Source: Marasmius tenuissimus
Lineage: Eukaryota; Basidiomycota; Agaricomycetes; Agaricales; Marasmiaceae
DNA length: 64,000 nucleotides
Direction: 5' to 3'
Assembly (NCBI GenBank): GCA_029532415.1
Contig: JAQOTA010000058.1
Span: 186,001 to 250,000 of the forward strand
Part shown: piece after piece, positions 32,336 through 44,851 of the stretch
Position numbering within the stretch: the stretch's first letter is position 1
Layout of the letters: the number at the start of each line of letters is the position of its first letter
The notes under the pieces: model-generated
Databases searched by the model: none
What the model was told of the DNA's origin: nothing
What the model saw: only the letters and a program-made list of their open reading frames with translations
Position numbers and translations under genes: made by a program

Positions 32336-34928
32336 ATGCCTCCTTCAAAAAAATCACAACAACCACAGAAGCCTCTCAAGTCTGCAAAGGCCAAACGACT
32401 CACTCTCAACCAGAAAATCGATGAGGTTGAACGAAATGCACTTGAATTCGTACGTTCTACCCTTTGATCATTGTAATAAGCCTGAAAATCATCGCAGGAA
32501 TCTCCGGCAGACCTCAAAGCATTCAATGATCTCCCCATATCCGATTACACGAAGAGAGGCTCAAAAGCGCTTCATTCACTACGATGACCGATATTCAAGC
32601 GCAGAGCATTCCCGTCGCGCTGAAAGGCAAGGACGTCCTTGGTGCAGCACGGACAGGAAGCGGGAAAACACTTGCTTTCCTAGTACCCGTTCTAGAAATG
32701 CTTTATCGGAGGAGGTGGGGTGCCACAGATGGGCTTGGTGCTCTCATCATATCTCCAACCCGTGAATTGTACGTGCTTAGCCATTCCAGACTGAAATGCG
32801 CGACTGACAGACTTTTTAGGCAGTACAAATATTCCAAGTTCTCCGGTCAATCGGAGGTTACCATGCATTCTCAGCTGGTCTGGTAATTGGCGGAAAGAAC
32901 TGAAGGATGAGAGTGACAGGTTAACGAGAATGAACATTCTCGTCGCAACTCCTGGAAGGTTACTACAACACATGGATCAAACATTCGGATTTGCACCTGA
33001 CAATCTCCAGATGCTGGGTGCGCGATTCAATGCATCTTTTAGGTTGCGCAGCTAACAATGTGTTTCTAGTCCTCGATGAAGCTGACCGAATCCTCGATAT
33101 GGGATTCCAACGGACCCTTTCTGCACTCCTCACACACCTACCAAAGTCTCGCCAGACCCTCCTCTTCTCCGCGACGCAGACGCGTTCCGTACATGACCTC
33201 GCGCGCCTCAGCCTCAAAGACCCCGTACCGATAGGCGTGGATTCAGCAGACGGCCCTAGCACCTCCGCAACTGCGACAGATCTGCCTGCGTCTTCATCCC
33301 TCACCACCCCACAAAGCCTTTCTCAACACTATCTCCTATGCCCTCTCCCACAGAAACTTTCTCTCCTCTTTTCCTTCATCAAATCGCACCTACACTCCAA
33401 AATCATTATATTCCTCTCGTCATGCAAACAAGTCCGTTTCGTCTTCGAATCGTTCTGTCGATTGCATCCCGGTATCCCCCTCATCCACCTTCACGGCAAA
33501 CAAAAGCAGACTGCTCGTTTAACAATGTATGACAAATTTACAACGTCGAAACACGCCGTACTTTTTGCGACCGATATCGCGGCTCGTGGACTCGACTTTC
33601 CAAGCGTCGATTGGGTGCTTCAGCTGGATGCACCTGAAGACGCTGAGACGTACGTTCACCGCGTGGGCAGGACAGCTCGATACGAAAGTAAAGGAAACGC
33701 TCTCATGTTCTTGTGTCCGAGCGAGGAGGAAGGAATGTTGGACGCGTTGAAGAAGAAGGGCATTGTGGTGAACAAGATCAAGGCTCGTGACAGCAAGACG
33801 CAGGATATCACGAATCAGTTACAGAATCTGGCTTTCCAGGACCCAGAGCTGAAGTATCTTGGTCAAAGGGCGTTCGTGTCGTATCTCAAGTCTATACATC
33901 TGCACAAGGACAAGTCGATATTCAAGCTTTCGGAATACCCGGTGAACGAGTACGCGGAGTCGCTCGGTCTTCCAGGAGCACCGAAAATCAAGTTCTTGAC
34001 CCGGGAGATGGCGGCAAAGGAGAAGCAGAAAAAGAACGCTGACAGGAATGCGGAGGCTGCTAAAAACGATGCCTTGAAAGAGAGTGGAAGTGATTCTAGC
34101 GATGAGGAGGAAGAAGATGACGAGGAGGATGCGAAACAATCTACAAAGACCAACAAGGTTCGCACAAAATATGATCGTATGTTCGAAAGGAAGAACCAGG
34201 ACGTACTCTCGGCGCATTACAACAAACTCATAGACTCGAACCCTGCGGAAGGAGCTGACGACGAGGACGATTTCATCACTTTGAAGCGCGCCGATCACGA
34301 GCTTTCGGACGATGAGATGAAGGAGATCCGACTGCAAAATTTGTCAAAGAACAAGATGAAATTGTCGAACGCGAAGAGGAAGGCGATAATGAACGTTCCA
34401 ACTAGGGAGAAGATTGTGTTTGGAGAGGATGGCGTCGGTAGGGAGGCGACCGTAGGTGAAGACGGTGAGGCATGGGTTGAGGGCAAGGAGGAATGGAAGG
34501 TATCACTGAGGAAGGACAAAGATACGCCGAAGCAGAGAGGAGCAGGATGAAGGAGGCTGATGTGAGGGACAAACTGGAGGCCAAAGAGAAGAAGAAAGAG
34601 AAGAAGCGGAAGAGAAAAGAAAGAGAAAGGGGGACGACGGTAATGCCCTCTTCTACTACTCCGTTTTCAGGGTTGCTCATGGTGTCCTCTTTGCTAGCAC
34701 GATGATGAACGAGGTATTGCCGTTCTTGACGCGGGCGACGATGAAGACGATGGATATGTTTCACCCGAATTCGACCTGCCAGACGAATCTTCAGATGAGG
34801 AGACCGATCATGACAGACCCGCGAAACGTAGGAAGGGATCCGAGAGTTCATTGAGGCGGCCTTCCGAGTTTGCAACATTGGATGACGAAGAGGAGCTGGC
34901 ATTGAAGCTTTTGCGCAAAGGGAGATGA
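32336..34928 (+). CDS. DBP4: DEAD-box RNA helicase Dbp4 (Hca4), with four apparent 1-nt deletions
   Basis: ATP-dependent helicase for early 18S rRNA processing. The ATG at 32336 gives [20 protein letters not shown]. Motifs: Q-motif region [26 protein letters not shown] (I), SPTREL (Ia), [24 protein letters not shown] (II), LLFSATQT (III), [16 protein letters not shown] (V), [10 protein letters not shown] (VI), then the Dbp4-specific extension [20 protein letters not shown] and acidic/basic tail ending [10 protein letters not shown]. The frame breaks at 32560/32561, about 32769, 32900/32901 and 34500. Each is explained by one missing base in a doubled or tripled base, and the expected family sequence resumes after each. 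Family, length and order are otherwise complete. It is either a gene carrying sequence errors or a recently damaged copy; DBP4 is essential in yeast, so errors seem likelier. Confidence 0.88.
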
Positions 34929-35201
34929 TAATGTCCGTCACATCTTTCTCGTGGTCGTTATTTAGATGATCCATGTAGCTATTTTTCTTGGATGTAAACC
35001 CATTCTGGCCAGCAACACCCGGTAGCTTAGGCCCTAGGTTTGGTCTAAGATCGAATTATGCTTGCCTATATTGTCGCGTTACCATGTCGAGGCTGTTCTA
35101 GGTAACAGTTCCTTATACTTGAGTAGACTGTGGTTAGGGCTATGATCTGATTGGGACTCTGGGTTACAATCTTCCCGTATCCTTCCTGATCTCTTACTAC
35201 C

Positions 35202-36843
35202 ATGTCCCTCTCCAACAAACTCGCTATCACCGACCTCGATCTCAAGGGAAAGCGTGTCCTCATTCGTGTGGACTTCAATGTTCCTTTGCAGGATGGAAAA
35301 ATCACCAACCCTGCCGTGAGTTGCGATTTCAGTTTTTTTCTGGTCATGTCCTAACGCGATCGACAGCGTATCGTAGCCGCTTTGCCCACCATCAAGCATG
35401 CCCTCGAGAACGGTAATGGCCTTCATTCATGTTTTACTCGACCAAAGCTCATTTGACGTGTTCAGGCGCTTCTGCTGTTGTCCTCATGTCCCATCTTGGT
35501 CGTCCCGACGGCAAGATCGTTGAAAAGTACTCACTCAAGCCTGTCGCAGCTGAACTCGAGAAACAACTCGGAAAATCTGTTACCTTCCTCAACGACTGCG
35601 TCGGCCCTGAGGTCGAAAAAGCCGTCAACTCGGCATCCAATGGTTCGGTCATCCTTTTGGAGAACCTTCGTTTCCACATCGAGGAGGAAGGTTCAGTCAA
35701 GAACAAGGACGGCACAAAGACCAAGGCCGACGCGGCCAAGGTTCAGGAGTTCAGAGAGGGATTGACAAAACTCGGCGATGTCTACGTCAACGACGCGTTC
35801 GGAACTGCCCATCGTGCCCATTCCAGTATGGTTGGAGTCAAGCTTCCGCAGAGAGCTGCTGGTTTCCTTGTCAAGAAGGAGCTCGAGTTCTTCGCTAAGG
35901 CCCTCGAGAGTCCCGAGCGACCTTTCTTGGCCATCCTCGGTGGTGCGAAAGTATCCGATAAGATCCAATTGATCGAAAACATGTTGGACAAGGTATGGTT
36001 CCTTTTTTTCGGTTTTACAGCGGACGACTGAATCTCTTGGCAGGTCAACTCGCTCATCATCTGTGGAGGCATGGCCTTCACCTTCAAGAAGACGCTAGAA
36101 AATGTCGCGGTGAGTACCGACACCACAACTCATCCGCATCTGTACTGCGGCTAACTATTCGCAAGATCGGAAACTCCCTATTTGATGCCCCAGGATCTGA
36201 GAAGGTAGCAAGCCTAGTAGAGAAGGCTAAGAAAAACAACGTAAAACTGGTCTTCCCTGTCGACTATATCACTGCCGACAAGTTTGACAAGGACGCGAAG
36301 GTACGTGTTCACTGCCTTCTAGATCCCTACCGTCCTCACACACTTCAGTAGACTGGCACCGCAACCGACTCTGAAGGCGTTCCCGAGGGTTGGATGGGTT
36401 TGGATGCTGGTGAGAAGAGCCGTGAGCTGTACAGACAGACGGTTTTGGAAGCCAAGACAATTCTCTGGAACGGGTAGGCCATTTCCTCCGGTCGTTTGTT
36501 TGTCCGTCGATCTGACCGCGGACTCTTCGTTCTTGAAGACCTCCAGGTGTTTTCGAATTCCCTGCCTTCGCCAAAGGATCCAAGGCCCTTCTGGACGCAA
36601 ACATTGAAGCCGCCCAAAAGGGCGCCGTCGTTATTGTCGGTGGTGGTGATACCGCCACCCTTGTTGCCGAGCACAAGGTAGAAGACAAACTCAGCCACGT
36701 ATCTACTGGTGGAGGTGCCAGTTTGGAGCTGCTTGAGGGCAAGGTCAGTGCACCCTCCTGATGATCGTGCAGATCTACTCAACGAATCATCACTTTAGGT
36801 CCTCCCTGGTGTCGCTGAGCTCAGTGAGAAGAACAAACTATGA
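35202..36843 (+). CDS. PGK1: Phosphoglycerate kinase
   Basis: Glycolytic and gluconeogenic enzyme transferring phosphate from 1,3-bisphosphoglycerate to ADP in the cytosol. Starts at ATG 35202 ([20 protein letters not shown]). Substrate-binding RVDFNVPL, the conserved [62 protein letters not shown] and the nucleotide-binding TILWNGPPGVFEF and [11 protein letters not shown] are all present. The final exon encodes [14 protein letters not shown]. About seven introns, one ending CTTCAGTAG with the correct AG as the second choice. Length is about 418 residues, as usual. A pyrimidine-rich block before the ATG is typical of strongly expressed fungal genes. No sign of damage despite the frame breaks in the neighbour DBP4. 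Confidence 0.97.
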
Positions 36844-37099
36844 GTCAATTATGGACGTCGACAAGAAAGAAGTGCAACTCCCGTGTACCGTATTTGAAAC
36901 AACTGGAAGTAGAAATATACTTATACTGTAAAAAATAGTACTTAGTTCAATTAGACATTGTAGATTGCTCGCATTTCGATTCTGGTGCTTTCGGAACTCA
37001 TGAGCGTTCATTATGTCGGGCGCTCGAGTCACTGTAGTCTACAGACCGGTCGAACGTTCCGTGCATCTAAGTAGGTTCTATCCGCTACTGGGGGTATAA

Positions 37100-40000
37100 C
37101 TAATCAATAGTACAGTTACATAGTGTAGGTAAGTAACGTCTCTCTTCCCATTTCAAGAATTCAACCTGTTCTCTGTAAACGTGTCTGGAATTCCGATTCA
37201 GGACTTGCAACGGGAACCGTAAGGAAACCGAAGTACGTACCGTATTACGCACACCTGAGAGCCAGGAAGACTTGTTTGGGCCCCCTCGTTGTCCGCTTAA
37301 GCTACCTCTCATGTTCTGCATTCCGAGTTCGTGTATCAAGCCAATCATGATGTTTTGCTCAACCTGATATCGCTTATGTTGTTCCTTCATCATCACCTGC
37401 GAAGTCACAGATTCAGTCGGGGCGTGCCTCGAGGAACTCTGTATAACCGCACCTTCAGCCTGTTCACCTCGTCCTCCGAGATCTTGACCCTTGAATCTTC
37501 AAGCTCTCCCTGAATACAGAAGTCATAACTTGATCGATCGTCATGTTGACCTGCACATACCGCAGGCACAAGTCCCCGATGTTGCTCGCGGAAAAGCTTG
37601 TCTTGCTCCTTGATGAACTGCCAAAGTGTCAGTAAAAGAAAGCGTCCCTGATCAATGTCCCTACGTACCTGCTTCGCTTTGACCAACTTCTCGTTCGCAG
37701 TTTTGTTGGACTCCTTAAGCAAGACGTTTTCTTCGTGGAGGTTGAGCAACCGAGATTTGATGTCCTCGGGAATATCTTTTCCAGACATCACAGCGCGAAG
37801 TTCTCTGCGTTGGGTCTTTAGTAGCGAGCAAAAATACAGCGAGAGTGTGGTGCGCACCCGAAGTCTCGTTCACGCTGCAAGCTCTTCTCGCGCTGACTGA
37901 TTCCCTCACTTTGCAGGTTGACCTTCTCCAGCAGTAGGGCATTCACTTGCTCCAATTGCATTCGGTTCTTGTCCGACAAATCTTTGTTCTGTTTCCGAAG
38001 CTTCTCTATGTCAACTTCGAGGCCAGCTTTGTCCTCATTAACAGACTCCCGGAGTGTGGCAAGAATGTCGAGCTGATCCTTGTTAACAAGAGTAACTACA
38101 ATTCAACGAAGAATTTAGTTTTTCAAGAGGGACAAGATTCGGGAGAAACTTACGGTCAGATTTCGCAATGGTCAACTCCCTTTCTAAGGTTTCAGCTTTG
38201 ATTTCGAGCTCAGCGTGCACTTTCCGCAGTTCCTCAAGTTGTTCCACTGTTTCGTTCAATCGCTGACGAGAGCTATGGCAGTCGCGGTGCTGGTGACCGT
38301 ATTAGTGGAGAGATGGATCTAACGAGACCGTAAACCCACCCATCACCCACTGATTTCCGCTCCTTATCTCTTCCAAATCCCGTTGAAGGACAAGCTTCTC
38401 CCTATGTGCAGCCAGATAGTCCGCCTCGTAGCGCTGTTTCATCCGGTTCGCGTCCTCCAACAAGTTCTCCATGATCATCAACCTGCTTGCGTCCGCCTCG
38501 TTCCTCCTGACAGATTCCAGCTCTCGCTTTAGTTTACTGATCTGGATCTTCAGATCGGTCATTGTCGTCCCAGTAATCGCATCATCCAGCTCTCCACCAA
38601 GGCCTCTGTGTTTCGCGTCGTCTTCATCCTCCATTTCAATGTCGCCAACAGTCGTTCCAGCCAGCGAACCATCTTCAGTGAATGTATCGGTCGTATCTGC
38701 CTGTGATCGTGGACGGTTCGGGGTTTTAGGCGCGGCCAATTCCAATTCGCGAACGCGTTCCTGGTATAACTCCAAAGTCTCCGAATCCTTTGTACGTTCC
38801 TCCGTGTTTATCTTCAATTTGGTGCGAGTTTGTTCAAGTTCGAACTTGAGCCCCTCAACCTCCTGAAGACGATTCGCTTGTTTGGTTTCCAACTCGGCAA
38901 TCTGACTCTTGTAGGACTCCATGAGGGGTTTGTACCCAGAGACTTTACGGTACTCCTCTTCCAGCGAAGCGTTCTGGTCGACAAGGTCCGAGTTTTGTTT
39001 CTCGAGAGACTGGATAGGGGTCAATGTACGTTCGTTCGAAGAAAGCCTGAGGGAGTACCTTGACGGTTTGGCGAAGTTCGGAGCCCTCCTGGAGTTTCTT
39101 CTTGTACTTGTCCATGACGTTCTCCATCTTGGACAGTTTCTCCACAGCGTGGCGTGCTCTGTGCGTTGCTTGAGTCAGTCCATTACTGGGCGAATAGAGT
39201 GGAGCTACTGACTCGTCTAGTTGGTCCTTGTACTTGCGGGCCATCTCCGCCTTCTCCCGTAGATCTGCATTCTCTCTTGTAAGGTCGGACACCAAAGACG
39301 TCTGCTTCTCGAGTTCTTGCTCCGCAACTATAAGATTGTCTTCGCTCTTTTGGCTGACATTCTCCGAATGCTCTAACTTCTGTTCAGACACAGGAAAGGT
39401 AGAGACTCACAGGTCGGCCCGTAATCTATCGTTTTCCGCTCTCAGCATTACATCGGCTTTGCTATCTCCCCTCCTACTTTCGAGGTCACGCCTCACTTGT
39501 CGTGCTTGGGCGAGAGCATCGTCTCTTTCGGATACCAAGTCTTCTTGTGACGTCTGTAATTGACGGTGTTCTTCCAAAAGGTTTTGGTAGGCCTTTTCAA
39601 CTGCCTCCTTTGCGGACATGATCTGACTCTTCTCGGATTGAATACGATAGTAATGATCATCCCTATGCAACCGTAGTCAGTCAGGCTTCAGACGTTTTGA
39701 GCTGGAAGGAAATCACTCAGTCATGCTCGCGTCTCCAAACGAGTCTGTCGTGCTGGTGTCCGATATTCGACTCATAACCTGAAGAATAACTGAGCTGTCG
39801 CGTGCTCGCGGTAGAAATTGGTTACACACCTGCTCTATGGCCCTCATTAGGTGGTGTTGATCTGTCTCGCTCAATCCCTGAATCTTTTCAATAAACTCCT
39901 TATTCTGCTCGCACTGTACTCCAATCGCTATTGTGAGTCTGCACATGATTAGAGTAGCGGAGGTGTCGTAATCCTTCGCTATCGCCTGTAAGTTCGGGAC

Positions 40001-40329
40001 ATCGAGGCCAGTTGTTGGTTTCTGGAGTACATCCGAGAAGTACTGTGCCATAAGACGATACAGACGTTTCAAAGTCCCGAAACGAAGGACCCAGTTGTCT
40101 GAGGATTGCGCGGAAGGCCTCGTTGATTGACGGAAGTAGTCAGCATCGCTGGGAGCCTGTTAGCATGCTGATTCTATTCCTAGTCACACTGAACTCACAC
40201 TAGCGATAGAACTTCGAAGAGTGCAACTCCATCTGCGAGGTCAGAGATCGAAGTGATAGGATTTGTGAGCTGAAAAGTGGCAAAGAAATTGATGAAAGCT
40301 TCTGTCTCTTTGAGTGAAGCGTCGGACAT
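37100..40329 (-). CDS. hook: HOOK-family dynein adaptor
   Basis: Cytoplasmic adaptor that activates dynein for early-endosome transport along microtubules; fungal HookA has this role. The ATG at 40329-40327 gives MSDASLKETEAFINFFATFQ, then the HOOK (calponin-homology-like) domain with SISDLADGVALFEVLSLVDA and WVLRFGTLKRLYRLMAQYFS, up to about 39720. After this come nearly continuous coiled coils, for example SLEEEYRKVSGYKPLMESYK and SKLKRELESVRRNEADASRL (39650-37400). The C-terminus includes EQNIMIGLIHELGMQNMRGS and PNKSSWLSGVRN. The final junction is uncertain: splicing to VEFLKWEERRYLPTL and a stop near 37100 is my model. About 12 introns. Convergent with PGK1; start is only about 64 bp from the next gene. 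Confidence 0.9.
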
Positions 40330-40393
40330 GAGGAAGTGAGCACAAGCTGAGTTACGCGTGGACCCATATTGAAATTCTCTCTCACACACCATC

Positions 40394-41052
40394 ATGATCA
40401 CCACCGGTACCACAACTTTCGCATACTCTCCCGGTCTGCTCTCATGTTTGACTCTATGGAAACTCATCGAATTCGCGCTGTAGACCTCACGACTTGGATC
40501 GGCGCACAAATTGGAATCTTTGGCTTTTAAGATTGACAAGTATGACAGGCTGCCGCGATCCCGAACATATCTATATTCAATTAGCTGGGTCAACGATCTC
40601 TCTGCAATCATGCGACGAACTCCGAATCTCTGCGTCGACTGCCAGGAAGAAGAATGTGCAGCGAGAACTGTTCGCCTTGACGGTATTTGGTACATCGCCT
40701 TCTTGCTTTTTTATCCTCGTATGGACCGGAAGAAGCCCTGCTGGAAAGTCGCTGAAAGCATTAGACTGGATATCTTCCAACCTCAAGGCTGGGTTCGTGT
40801 CCATCCCCCTTGCAACTCTCCTCGACTCCGAGCAGGCTCGCGCATGGCTCGCGAACAATAAACCGAAACAGATTCTCTGGATACAAGTTGCAGGCATGAT
40901 TTGATCTTTTTTTCTATGAAACCACCTCTGATTTTCCCTCGGCAGGAGTAGGACAGCCGGATTCGACCCATACTGGAGGTTTGGAACTTTCGCAATATTT
41001 CCTCGCTAAGACAGAACTCAAGAGGATGTGCGAGAACTTCGTGAATAGATAA
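40394..41052 (+). CDS. Unrecognised protein, head-to-head with HOOK
   Basis: I do not recognise this gene. The well-supported part is 40585-40893, reading SCDELRISASTARKKNVQRE, LFALTVFGTSPSCFFILVWT, ALDWISSNLKAGFVSIPLAT and LANNKPKQILWIQVAG. To continue, the frame needs an intron 40894-40945 with a GC donor and AG acceptor, giving VGQPDSTHTGGLELSQYFLA and a stop at 41050-41052. My 5' model is tentative: ATG 40394, exon to 40479, an 8-nt exon 40532-40539, then 40585 onward; all junctions are GT-AG and in frame. Coding-like composition supports a real gene, but start and function are open. Confidence 0.5.
40894..40945 (+). other. Candidate GC-AG intron
   Basis: Exon end GCAG, donor GCATGA, acceptor CGGCAG; 52 nt. 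Without splicing the frame stops five codons later; with it, 36 coding-like residues follow. Confidence 0.55.
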
Positions 41053-41334
41053 GGATTTTGTAATGCCACAGTCAGACTTGCACGGACAATAGAAAAATCT
41101 TTCGCCATTGTCCAGAACGAGAGTTTGCGCATACCGAACAATGAGCGACAATGAGCTTCTGACGTGAGGAGTGAGCTCGTGCTTTTGACCATCGACCACC
41201 ATCATCTGCAAGAATTTGGTGACCGTGTTGCGTTCGTGCGGTGACTGTCAAACCGAGCTAACTTGCTTGTTTCTGCTTTCTTTCTCCGCTCTGCTGCACG
41301 ACCGCGCGCACAAAAATCATCAGACATCGGGAGG

Positions 41335-44300
41335 ATGTCGTCGACGGCCAGCCTGCCTGCGTATCTCTTGCCAGGAGTTCCAGTTCTTCAACCCCCGCAT
41401 CTGGAGGGTGATGCCAGCTTTGCGACGGAAATCTTGCCTGGCCCTCCACCGATAGCCAGTGTGCAGAGCTCTATCCTCAAACGAGACCCAAAGAAACCGG
41501 CGACTATGTATTCCTATCTACCTGCCTCAGATCCTGGAACTACATATTCTGGCATAATGCATGGTACTTTGATTGGGCAAGATGTTTTTGGCCAGAGAAA
41601 GCGTGCAACGGACAAAAGGTGCGTCGTATGTTCTGCTGGGTTACGCCCATTCTAACCTTAGTGCTGTTAAAACTTTCAGCAATACCAGCATGGCCGTTGG
41701 CAGAGCTCAGCGAGCTGAGGCTCGTAGCCAGAATGTCGCCAACTCGACGCCTAGTGCACCTGATCCGACTTCAACGCCAAATGAACTTGCACCTGAATCA
41801 CAACCCCCATCGTCTCTAACCGACACCGACGCTCGAATGATCGATCCTCCCTCACTTTCCGAGTCTCGTTCTGCCTCAGTCCAGCCTATATCGGAACCCA
41901 AGTCAGACGGCCCCAGCCGACCAAGAAGAAAGGACAAGGGTAAAGCGAAGGAGGTGGAGCCCATAACAAAGGCAAGGACGAGTCTAGGACAAATAATCTT
42001 TATGCTTCTGAGCAGAATCCAAACCTGGTCCGTTGGTGCTTTATGCTGGAGAAAAATAGACTTATAATCTTTCGTTTCGCAGTTGAATAACAACGACCAT
42101 TGTTCGGCCTGTCGCTCACAGGGAGCACTCGTCTATTGCGACGGGTGCCCTCGTGCTTTTCACTTGTGGTGTCTTGACCCACCCATACAATCGATTGATG
42201 AGGGTGATAGCAGTTGGTACTGTCCTGCTTGTGTAAAGGTACGGCTCTTTCTTTGTCTAGATTGCCCCAGTTCTCATATATATGCCATGAAAGAAGCCTA
42301 AACCTAAGAAATCCCCACGTCCAACCTTTCTCGACCCAGTCATCCAAGCCCTGGAAAACACCATTCCGACCGAATTCCAACTTCCAGACGACGTCAGGAC
42401 GTTTTTCAAAGACGGTACAAGAATTCTTTCAATCATTACCGTGCTCCCATATCTGATGAAATCTTCGCAGTCGGTACGAGTCCCAAAGGTGCTTACGTGG
42501 ACACGTCTGAAATCAAGCCTCCTCGCTTGAAGTGGGTATTTTCTGTCTTGTTCTCTTGAAAAGATCCCTGTTGAACGTAGCAATTTTTCTGATAACAGTC
42601 GTCATGGGCAACTAGAAGACAGGGATGCCCACCGCCTACGTGACCGCAACGGGCAACCTGTCCTTTGTTTTCGGTGTGGGATGTCGGCACTTCCGGAGAA
42701 TGTCGCCGCGACAGCGCCCTCGACCAAACGTGCACGCAAGGCCACTGAGAAGGCTTTACAATACGAAGTTTGGAAAGATATGATATCCTGCGATTATTGC
42801 AGTCTCCATTGGCACCTTGATTGCCTTGATCCTCCATTATCCAGCATGCCTTCGTTCACCAAGAGATGGATGTGTCCGAATCATGCTGAAAAGATTATAG
42901 TGCGTGTACCTTCAACTAGAGTATCGCAGCGTTCACTGACTACATTCCGTGCAGCCCTCGAAACGTAGGATACCAAAACAGAACGTCACACCTATAGAAA
43001 TCACGAAAACCTCGCAATGGAACAACGGCAACATCGACGTCCTCGAATCCGATATTTCCCCTCCAGCCAATCCTCAAAAGAAAGTCGCAGTGGATGAAGT
43101 CCTCATCAATGGTCGTCGCTATCGAGTACCTGAACGCATCATTCTACTCGATTTTTGGAATAAGCTCAACAAGGGTACGAATAGTCCCAAGTATGTCATC
43201 TCACTCCGCCTTCGTTATGTCGTGTTCATGCCTTTCGCAGGGACGGAGACGATGGCTCGGGCATGTCGTCTCCACTGACGTCTCTGAGCTCACTTGAGGA
43301 GGATGATATGGCACCTCCACCTGCTCCTCGTCCGGGTGGTTCACATGACCTTCAAGCTGCCCAGGTATGTCATTCATTCAACGTGTGCCTCTATTAGAAG
43401 TGAACGTTCCTACCAAGATGCTGTTCGATTTCCACAAGGGTAATGCGTCTTCGCGCGCACCTTCAGCGTCCCGCAACGATGCCAATGGGATCACGGTCAA
43501 GAAAGAGCCTGCTGGAATCGTTTCGCTTCCCCTGCCGAACACCAAAACAGCGACTACCAAGACCCCGAAAACTTCCAAGGCGACCTCCTCAAAGGTAAAT
43601 TCTTTTATCTCCTATGAAGACTTGGCTTTATCATGTTTCTCCAGCGTTCCACCGCCAAGGCACCGGTCAATGGCACGCAAGCCTCCGCCGGCGATTCTGC
43701 CGCCGTGACTGCACCTCCTGCGAAAAGGAGACGTTCTACAGCCGCTGTTCCTGTCGCACGACCCACCCGGGAGTTGAGATCGCGTAGCAAGAACTTAGAC
43801 AAGGTGTGCTAGGTAGTCCTCCCTTTGTGTAAATTACCCCTCACGCCTTACCTCGCGATACAGAACAGACAATTTGGAGAAGAAGAAACGTTGTCCACGC
43901 CCCCCTTGGTAGCTGCAACAGTGCCTCCCACTAGCAAGTCAAGGGCGCGAGTGAACATCAAGGTAATTCGCCTCATATGAGCGGTGCGTCGCCACGTTAC
44001 TGACCACGGCCCCCAGATGGAGGAGCCGGACGTTAATTTGTCGCTCACCAACGGGGCAGAAACCGAGTCTGTTTCTGCCCCAGTCCCCGCGAAGGTGTGT
44101 ACCCTGGCCTTTTGATTCGAATAGAGTAGAGTGATATCCGGTACTAACATTGAATTTTTCCGCAAGAAACCTGCCAAACGAACACGCACGACTCGCAAAA
44201 AAGACACGGAAGAAACGGCGGCCGAAGAAAAACCGAAAGAGAAGAGGACCCGGAAACGGAAGAACGAGATGACGACGCTTATATCGACAGCAATGCGTCA

Positions 44301-44528
44301 AAAACCACGAAGGACAAGTCGTCCAGGACATCTCAGCGCCAGGTCCCGCCTTCTACCACCTCACTTTCCTCTCTATCCACAGTCACTATGACACCCGCCA
44401 CTACCTCGGCATCGACCCCAGCAACACCGTCTCTCAAAATACGATTACCGCGCTTAAATTTGCACGGCTCCCCCATTGTAACGACCACGCCAAAGGCTAC
44501 CGTGGGTTCATCAACACGTCTTTCATGA
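41335..44528 (+). CDS. RCO1: Rpd3S subunit Rco1-like, double PHD finger protein
   Basis: Subunit of the small Rpd3 histone deacetylase complex, which suppresses cryptic transcription on H3K36-methylated gene bodies. It starts at ATG 41335 (MSSTASLPAYLLPGVPVLQP). After a Ser/Pro-rich N-terminus comes PHD1 at about 42090-42235: CSACRSQGALVYCDGCPRAF, HLWCLDPPIQ, SWYCPAC. PHD2 lies at about 42670-42895: CFRCGMSALPENV, MISCDYCSLHWHLDCLDPPL, RWMCPNH. Between them is LDPVIQALENTIPTEFQLPD. A segment RVPERIILLDFWNKLNKG follows. The C-terminal third is Lys/Ser/Thr-rich and disordered, ending in PSLKIRLPRLN and a short tail. At least ten introns. Two tandem PHD fingers with this spacing are diagnostic; exon borders in the C-terminal third are approximate. 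Confidence 0.88.
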
Positions 44529-44851
44529 CCTCTGCCTTTTTGACATCTGCAGCATCGACATTAGTTATCATTATTTTGACGGCTACACACATACCTTTCA
44601 GCACAGATTTATCATGCACATTCATGTTTTCGGTTGTACTTAGTACTTTATCCATACATAGAGACCCCCTGCATTATAAGTAGCATTATATCTTGTACCT
44701 TCGACAATATCTTGGAACGACGGCGAATTATCTTGAGTAACATAAATAGGCATTAAGGCTCCTCAGATACCACAACTACAACTACAATAGGGTGTGCTCA
44801 AGTCAAAAACAAAACATCATGTATGTACGTTGTCCATGTCCCACCTCCTAT
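44529..44851. other. Convergent 3' region between RCO1 and CDC50
   Basis: 323 bp, AT-rich relative to its surroundings, between two stop codons. Likely 3' UTRs. No gene seen. Confidence 0.5.

Noticed and set aside
34500..34537. 38-nt intron as an explanation of the last DBP4 frame break
   Set aside because: Shorter than any other intron here, with a branch-like CTGAG almost at the donor, and it would delete [13 protein letters not shown] residues. One missing G explains the break better.
34402..34974. 190-codon minus-strand ORF over the DBP4 3' end
   Set aside because: Antisense to the acidic/basic DBP4 tail; composition explained by the sense strand.
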